In this document: piece by piece, positions 60,089 to 64,000 of the stretch
How positions within the stretch are numbered: position 1 is the stretch's first letter
How the letters are laid out: each line of letters opens with the position of its first letter
Notes under the pieces: model-generated
What the model was told of the DNA's origin: nothing
Databases searched by the model: none
The model's input: the letters and a program-made list of their open reading frames with translations, nothing else
Origin: Pseudomonas monsensis
Lineage (GTDB): Bacteria; Pseudomonadota; Gammaproteobacteria; Pseudomonadales; Pseudomonadaceae
Direction of reading: 5' to 3'
Length of the DNA: 64,000 bases
Assembly (NCBI RefSeq): GCF_014268495.2
Contig: NZ_CP077087.1
Coordinates: 4,343,501-4,407,500 of the forward strand
Translations under genes and position numbers: made by a program

Positions 60089-61168
60089 ATGAATAACAAC
60101 AAAGCAGAAAGGATTGTCTTTCTCGACTACATGCGAATCTTCGCATTTGTCAGTGTGCTTATCGGGCACAAGTTCTTTCCTTTGCTGACAGAACTGTCGG
60201 AAAACCCTGTAAATCACATAACAATCAGAACAGTCGCAAACATGCTGATCCCATTATGTTGGGGCGGCGGTGCCGGGGTTATCGTTTTCTTTTTGACCTC
60301 TGGATACATCATTACTCACGTGCTGCGAACAGAGGCGCCGGTTGAGTTTCTGGTCAAGCGTGTTTTCAGGATTTACCCGCTGTACATCTTTGCCGTTATT
60401 TTGCAGATTGTGCTGGAAAAGCTGGTGATGGGAATTCACCTGCCTGACCTCACCACGTTTGTGACCAGGATTCTACTCATCGGTGATTTCTTCGGCACTC
60501 CGAACTTTCTCGGAGGCGTCGAGTGGACGCTCAGGATCGAAGTTCTTTTCTACGTGGTCATGGCCGCATTCAAAGCACTCGGCATGATCGAGCGGCCTGC
60601 GTGGCTGCCTGTGGCTTTTGCTGCGGTGTCGGCGGCGCTGGCTCTTCTGCCACCCTTCCCGTTTCAGGAAGGCCTGTCGCTAGGCTACCTGTCGATCTAC
60701 GGCCCGCTGCTGTTTATCGGGTCTTGCATTTATCTGGGTCAGCACAAGCTTTCCAGCAGATTCGTTTGCACTGCTGTATCAACAGGAATTCTAATCTCAT
60801 CATTAATCATGTACGCGAAGTATCAAACCTTCTGGAAGGAAAGCAACTTTGCAGCGCTGGCCGTGGTTCTGTTTGTGACTGCCTTCCTTGCTCGCCGCTA
60901 CATGAAAGAAACACCAGCAGTCACCCTGCTTTCAGGTATGACCTACGCTGTTTACTTATTCCATAACTGGTTTTGGGGATATGCTTCCGTTGCATTAACA
61001 GCGGCCGGCGTGAACATCCTGCCAATGCAGCTACAGATACTGATCTTCGTCCTGATATTTTGCTATGTCGTACACAAGACAGTTGAGCAGGCCGGTCTCA
61101 AGCTTGGGCGAAAATTCGTCAAACGGTTTGTTGCTCGTCCACGCCAGATTGAAAAGGCCGTTGCATAG
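60089..61168 (+). CDS. Acyltransferase family 3 membrane protein
   Basis: 359 residues with about ten membrane helices. The acyltransferase-3 (OafA/YrhL/NodX) signature is an R..H pair in DYMRIFAFVSVLIGHKFF: R16 and H27, ten residues apart. Other family segments are FFLTSGYIITHVL, FLVKRVFRIYPLYI and WTLRIEVLFYVVMA. Such enzymes put acetyl or other acyl groups on O-antigen, exopolysaccharide or other surface glycans. The DNA has more A and T than its neighbours and follows phage remnants, which suggests that it was acquired. No signal for an operon; a hairpin lies at 61172-61190. Confidence 0.9.
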   Translation: MNNNKAERIVFLDYMRIFAFVSVLIGHKFFPLLTELSENPVNHITIRTVANMLIPLCWGGGAGVIVFFLTSGYIITHVLRTEAPVEFLVKRVFRIYPLYIFAVILQIVLEKLVMGIHLPDLTTFVTRILLIGDFFGTPNFLGGVEWTLRIEVLFYVVMAAFKALGMIERPAWLPVAFAAVSAALALLPPFPFQEGLSLGYLSIYGPLLFIGSCIYLGQHKLSSRFVCTAVSTGILISSLIMYAKYQTFWKESNFAALAVVLFVTAFLARRYMKETPAVTLLSGMTYAVYLFHNWFWGYASVALTAAGVNILPMQLQILIFVLIFCYVVHKTVEQAGLKLGRKFVKRFVARPRQIEKAVA

Positions 61169-61601
61169 CATGCCCGGCACACCGCCGGGCGGGCCATTAA
61201 CACTTTACTCTGGGGCTTGATGAACCGGGGGTGATCTCCAAGCTGTCGAGTACCCTGTCATGGGCCTTGCATGCTTGGGCGCGGACCGTTTCCATGTCAT
61301 TGGCGTCATGGCAATCGACGCCTCGTTCATCAGTTCGCTGTAGATCTGGCGAAGCTGGTTGCGTTGGTCGCCGACGCAAGTAATTGCAGTCGATGGGCAT
61401 TGAAAAACCTATCGTCGCATCCGGGAGGGCATGTTCCTGAATCAGGTTAGAATATGCCCAAATTCGGTGGCTTGGCGCCAGTCATCAATCGCTCGGTGGA
61501 TGACCGATTGGACCTCCACCGACGATCAATCAGTACATTGATCAGTCAACCAGATACCCCCCGCTCTAAACCCTCTAAAACAAATCCATACAGGTCATAC
61601 C
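61169..61601. other. Intergenic region before queD
   Basis: 433 bases. A GC-rich hairpin at 61172-61190 follows the acyltransferase. On the minus strand a 67-codon frame (61197-61400) encodes CKAHDRVLDSLEITPG near its end and an alternative frame gives a NQLRQIYSELMNEAS segment; these could be two frames of one decayed gene, but I recognise no family. The region close to queD is AT-rich and presumably holds its promoter; I see no preQ1 riboswitch. Confidence 0.5.
61172..61190 (+). terminator. Hairpin after the acyltransferase gene
   Basis: GCCCGGC (61172-61178) and GCCGGGC (61184-61190) with loop ACACC, immediately after the TAG stop. No T-run follows. Confidence 0.5.
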
Positions 61602-61958
61602 GTGGAAATCTTCAAGGAATTTACTTTCGAATCAGCCCATCGCCTGCCGCACGTACCGGACGGCCACAAGTGCGGACGCCTGCACGGTCACTCGTTCAAG
61701 GTGGCGATTCACCTGAGCGGCGACCTCGATCCGCACACGGGCTGGATCCGCGACTTCTCCGAGATCAAGGCGATTTTCAAGCCGCTGTACGAGCGTCTGG
61801 ATCACAACTACCTGAACGATATTCCCGGTCTGGAAAACCCGACCAGCGAAGTCCTGGCCAAATTCATCTGGAATGAAATGAAGCCGCTGCTGCCGGAACT
61901 CAGTGCGATCCGCATTCACGAAACCTGCACCAGCGGTTGCATCTATCGCGGTGAGTGA
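61602..61958 (+). CDS. queD: 6-carboxytetrahydropterin synthase (QueD)
   Basis: 118 residues, the normal size. Converts dihydroneopterin triphosphate to 6-carboxytetrahydropterin in the queuosine (and preQ1) pathway. Zinc ligands are H13 in ESAHRLP and H28 and H30 in GRLHGHSF; the catalytic cysteine is C24 in HKCGRL. The GTG at 61602 (ACCGTGGAAATC) is the only sensible start and is in the family position MEIFKEFTFESAHRL. No ribosome site of standard type lies directly upstream (AGGTCATACC), so its expression may be modest. No other que genes are in the window. Confidence 0.94.
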   Translation: MEIFKEFTFESAHRLPHVPDGHKCGRLHGHSFKVAIHLSGDLDPHTGWIRDFSEIKAIFKPLYERLDHNYLNDIPGLENPTSEVLAKFIWNEMKPLLPELSAIRIHETCTSGCIYRGE

Positions 61959-61975
61959 TTCAACGCAGATCTGCG

Positions 61976-62067
61976 TGCAGGAGTGAGCCTGCTCGCGATA
62001 GCTTCGGCACCTTCAAAATCAATGTGTCCGACAAACCGCTATCGCGAGCAGGCTCACTCTTACAAAG
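61976..62067. repeat. REP doublet (REPIN), GCAGGAGTGAGCCTGCTCGCGAT class
   Basis: TGCAGGAGTGAGCCTGCTCGCGATAG and its inverse CTATCGCGAGCAGGCTCACTC flank about 40 bases, just after queD. Confidence 0.88.
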
Positions 62068-62093
62068 GATCGGTGTTTGTCAGGAAAATAGAG

Positions 62094-62118
62094 AACAGCC
62101 TTCACGGCTGTTTTTTTA
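62094..62118 (+). terminator. Intrinsic terminator downstream of queD
   Basis: AACAGCC, loop TTCAC, GGCTGTT, then five T. It lies about 135 bases after the queD stop with a REP doublet between; it may define the 3' end of the queD transcript. Confidence 0.8.
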
Positions 62119-62278
62119 TGCCTGTGTTTTTTGGCGCCCACATGGGGCTCGGGTGCATTCAGATGCACTGCTTTCGAGCCATTGCCGGCAACTCGTCTAT
62201 ACATAGTCCGCATAACCGACATCTGGCACGACCACTGCAACCTGCTTCGAGTCTTCCCTCTTCAGCAAGGAACGCCCC

Positions 62279-63550
62279 ATGACGCAGAACGATCCCGGCA
62301 ACGACTACCCCCTCAGCGAAGTCCCGATGCACGCTCGCAAAGGCCTGGCCTCGACCGCCATGGTGCTGCTCGGGTTCACCTTCTTCACGGCGACCATGTT
62401 TGCCGGCGGCAAGCTCGGTGTGGCGTTCAGTTTCAGCGAGATGCTCGTGGTGATCATCGTCGGCAACCTGCTGCTCGGGCTATACGCCGCCGGCCTGGGT
62501 TACATCGCCTTCAAGAGCGGTCTCAATTCGGTGCTGATGGGCCGTTTCTGTTTTGGTGAAGTCGGCAGCAAGCTCAGTGACCTGATCCTCGGCTTCACCC
62601 AGATCGGCTGGTACGCCTGGGGCACTGCGACCGCCGCCGTGGTACTCGGCAAATACTTCGATCTCGATGAGGGCACCGTGCTCGGTTTGATGGTGCTGTT
62701 CGGCCTGATGTTCTGTGCCACGGCGTATGTCGGTTATCGCGGCCTGGAGATTCTGTCCTACATCGCGGTGCCGGCGATGATGTTGCTGCTGATGCTGTCG
62801 ATGTGGGTCGCGACCGTTAAAGTCGGTGGCCTCGATGGTTTGCTGGCCGTGGTGCCGAGCGGTTCGCTGGACTGGTCGACCGCGATCACCCTGGTGTTCG
62901 GTACCTTCGTCAGCGGCGCGACCCAGGCCACCAACTGGACCCGCTTCTCGCGTTCGGCGCGGGTGGCGGTGCTGGCCAGCCTGATCGGTTTCTTCGTCGG
63001 CAATGGCCTGATGGTGCTGATCGGCGCCTACGGTGCGATCGTCTATCAACAGCCGGACGTGGTCGAAGTGTTGCTGCTGCAAGGTTTCGCCATGGCCGCG
63101 ATGGCCATGCTGTTGCTCAATATCTGGAGCACCCAGGACAACACCATCTACAACTTCGCCGTCGCCGGCTGCAACCTGCTGCGTACCGGCCGACGCAAAA
63201 CCGTGACCCTCGCCGGTGCAGTGATCGGCACCCTGCTCGCCCTGCTGGGCATGTACGACATGCTGGTGCCGTACCTGATCCTGCTCGGCACCGTCATTCC
63301 GCCGATTGGCGGGGTGATCATGGCCGACTTTTTCTTCCGCTGGCGCGGGCGCTATCCGCGTCTGGCCGACGCCCGGCTGCCGGCGTTCAACTGGCCGGGC
63401 CTGGGGGCTTACGCGGTCGGTACGCTCGCCGCATTCCACTCGCCGTGGGTCGCGCCGCTGGTAGGGATTGCCGCCGCCGCGCTAACGTATGTCATCGTCA
63501 CCGGCCTGCTCGGCGCCCGTCGCGCCAGTGCGCCACTACAAGACCTATAA
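62279..63550 (+). CDS. codB: Cytosine permease (CodB-type)
   Basis: 423 residues with about 12 membrane helices of the NCS1/cytosine-purine permease family. Family features are DYPLSEVPMHARKGLASTAM at the N-terminus, FCFGEVGSKLSDLILGFTQIGWYAWGT, TQATNWTRFSRSARVAVLAS, and WSTQDNTIYNFAVAGCNLL. It imports cytosine. AAGGAAC lies 7 bases before the ATG. codA follows 14 bases after the stop, and the pair forms the cytosine salvage operon. Confidence 0.93.
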   Translation: MTQNDPGNDYPLSEVPMHARKGLASTAMVLLGFTFFTATMFAGGKLGVAFSFSEMLVVIIVGNLLLGLYAAGLGYIAFKSGLNSVLMGRFCFGEVGSKLSDLILGFTQIGWYAWGTATAAVVLGKYFDLDEGTVLGLMVLFGLMFCATAYVGYRGLEILSYIAVPAMMLLLMLSMWVATVKVGGLDGLLAVVPSGSLDWSTAITLVFGTFVSGATQATNWTRFSRSARVAVLASLIGFFVGNGLMVLIGAYGAIVYQQPDVVEVLLLQGFAMAAMAMLLLNIWSTQDNTIYNFAVAGCNLLRTGRRKTVTLAGAVIGTLLALLGMYDMLVPYLILLGTVIPPIGGVIMADFFFRWRGRYPRLADARLPAFNWPGLGAYAVGTLAAFHSPWVAPLVGIAAAALTYVIVTGLLGARRASAPLQDL

Positions 63551-63564
63551 GAAGGATTCGCCTG

Positions 63565-64000
63565 ATGCACATCATCAACGCCCGACTGCGCAACCAGGAC
63601 GGTTTGCACGAACTGCACCTGGAAGACGGTCTGATCCGCAGCATCGGTCGCCAGACCGAAGCCCCGAACCTCAACCCCGGCGACCTCGACGCCGGCGGCA
63701 ATCTGGTGGTGCCGCCCTTCGTCGAGCCGCACATCCACCTCGACGCCACCCTCACGGCCGGCGAGCCGCGCTGGAACATGAGCGGCACGCTGTTCGAGGG
63801 CATCGAGTGCTGGGGCGAGCGCAAGGTCACCATCACCGAAGAAGACACCAAGACCCGCGCCAAGAAAACCATTCAAGCACTGGCCGCCCACGGCATCCAG
63901 CATGTGCGCACCCACGTCGATGTCACCGATCCGCAACTCACGGCGCTGAAGGCCATGCTCGAAGTGCGCGAGGAAAGCCGACACCTGATCGACCTGCAAA
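63565..64000 (+). CDS. codA: Cytosine deaminase, 3' end outside the window
   Basis: Visible 145 residues from the ATG at 63565 (MHIINARLRNQDGLHELHL), with AAGGA 8 bases upstream. The amidohydrolase metal motif is in EPHIHLDATLTAG near residue 53, and RTHVDVTDPQLTALKAM contains the next histidine of the active site region. Converts cytosine to uracil and ammonia after CodB uptake. Only the N-terminal third of a roughly 410-residue enzyme is present; the rest lies past the window edge. Confidence 0.93.
   Translation, partial: MHIINARLRNQDGLHELHLEDGLIRSIGRQTEAPNLNPGDLDAGGNLVVPPFVEPHIHLDATLTAGEPRWNMSGTLFEGIECWGERKVTITEEDTKTRAKKTIQALAAHGIQHVRTHVDVTDPQLTALKAMLEVREESRHLIDLQ

Noticed and set aside
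61560..61601. A preQ1 riboswitch in front of queD
   Set aside because: I looked for the short preQ1 hairpin and its A-rich tail. The AT-rich leader does not show the conserved stem.
14200..62067. CRISPR-like arrays suggested by regular REP repeats
   Set aside because: Repeats are inverted doublets with variable, non-spacer interiors, and no cas genes are present.

Overview
The window is chromosomal DNA from a Pseudomonas, most likely of the P. fluorescens group. The evidence is high-GC coding sequence, many REP/REPIN repeats of the Pseudomonas type between genes, and a familiar gene set: polB, hemB, selD-mnmH, yejABEF, tsx, a BmtA-type metallothionein, codBA and several chemoreceptors. No rRNA, tRNA or CRISPR array was seen. 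Both window edges cut genes: galM at the left and codA at the right.

Layout. 1-3.2 kb: galM, then a minus-strand accessory island with an AHH nuclease toxin module, its Imm11 immunity protein, a PAAR protein and a small secreted protein. 3.2-8.2 kb: housekeeping genes (aldo/keto reductase, DUF1810, DNA polymerase II, CBS protein, glutathione transferase). 8.2-9.3 kb: a 1.1 kb AT-rich stretch with no recognisable gene and a minus-strand terminator. 9.3-20 kb: tonB-exbB-exbD, a TonB-dependent receptor and a YejABEF-type peptide ABC importer, which together look like one uptake route across both membranes. 20-30.2 kb: DUF3455 protein, an ECF sigma/anti-sigma pair, DUF1615 lipoprotein, FAD monooxygenase, a zinc-type HemB, a GST, a histidine phosphatase and the selD-mnmH pair. 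30.4-40.9 kb: one autotransporter gene of about 3,500 codons made of beta-strand repeats. 41.4-46.5 kb: the nucleoside uptake pair tsx-nup behind a GCAAACGTTTGC operator, an NAD(P)-dependent alcohol dehydrogenase-like gene with a tiny XapX gene and an AraC regulator, two small proteins and a metallothionein. 46.5-47.5 kb: a repeat-rich block with a (TTGGGG)13 tract, long inverted repeats and 70-bp tandem repeats. 47.5-58.3 kb: two YdcZ-type membrane proteins with a LysR regulator, two chemoreceptors, an NhaC-type antiporter and a PepSY-PepSY-response regulator-kinase operon. 58.5-61.2 kb: a patatin-like protein, then prophage remnants (integrase C-terminus, probable GH19 endolysin N-terminus) and an AT-rich acyltransferase. 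61.6-64 kb: queD and codBA.

Points most worth a second look: the TonB/receptor/Yej cluster; the TTGGGG tract upstream of the metallothionein; the modular giant autotransporter; the YejF C-terminus that appears to be written by a REP doublet; the truncated AHH toxin with its immunity gene; and the phage remnants beside the acyltransferase. All assignments rest on reading the sequence and on remembered family motifs; no database search was run.
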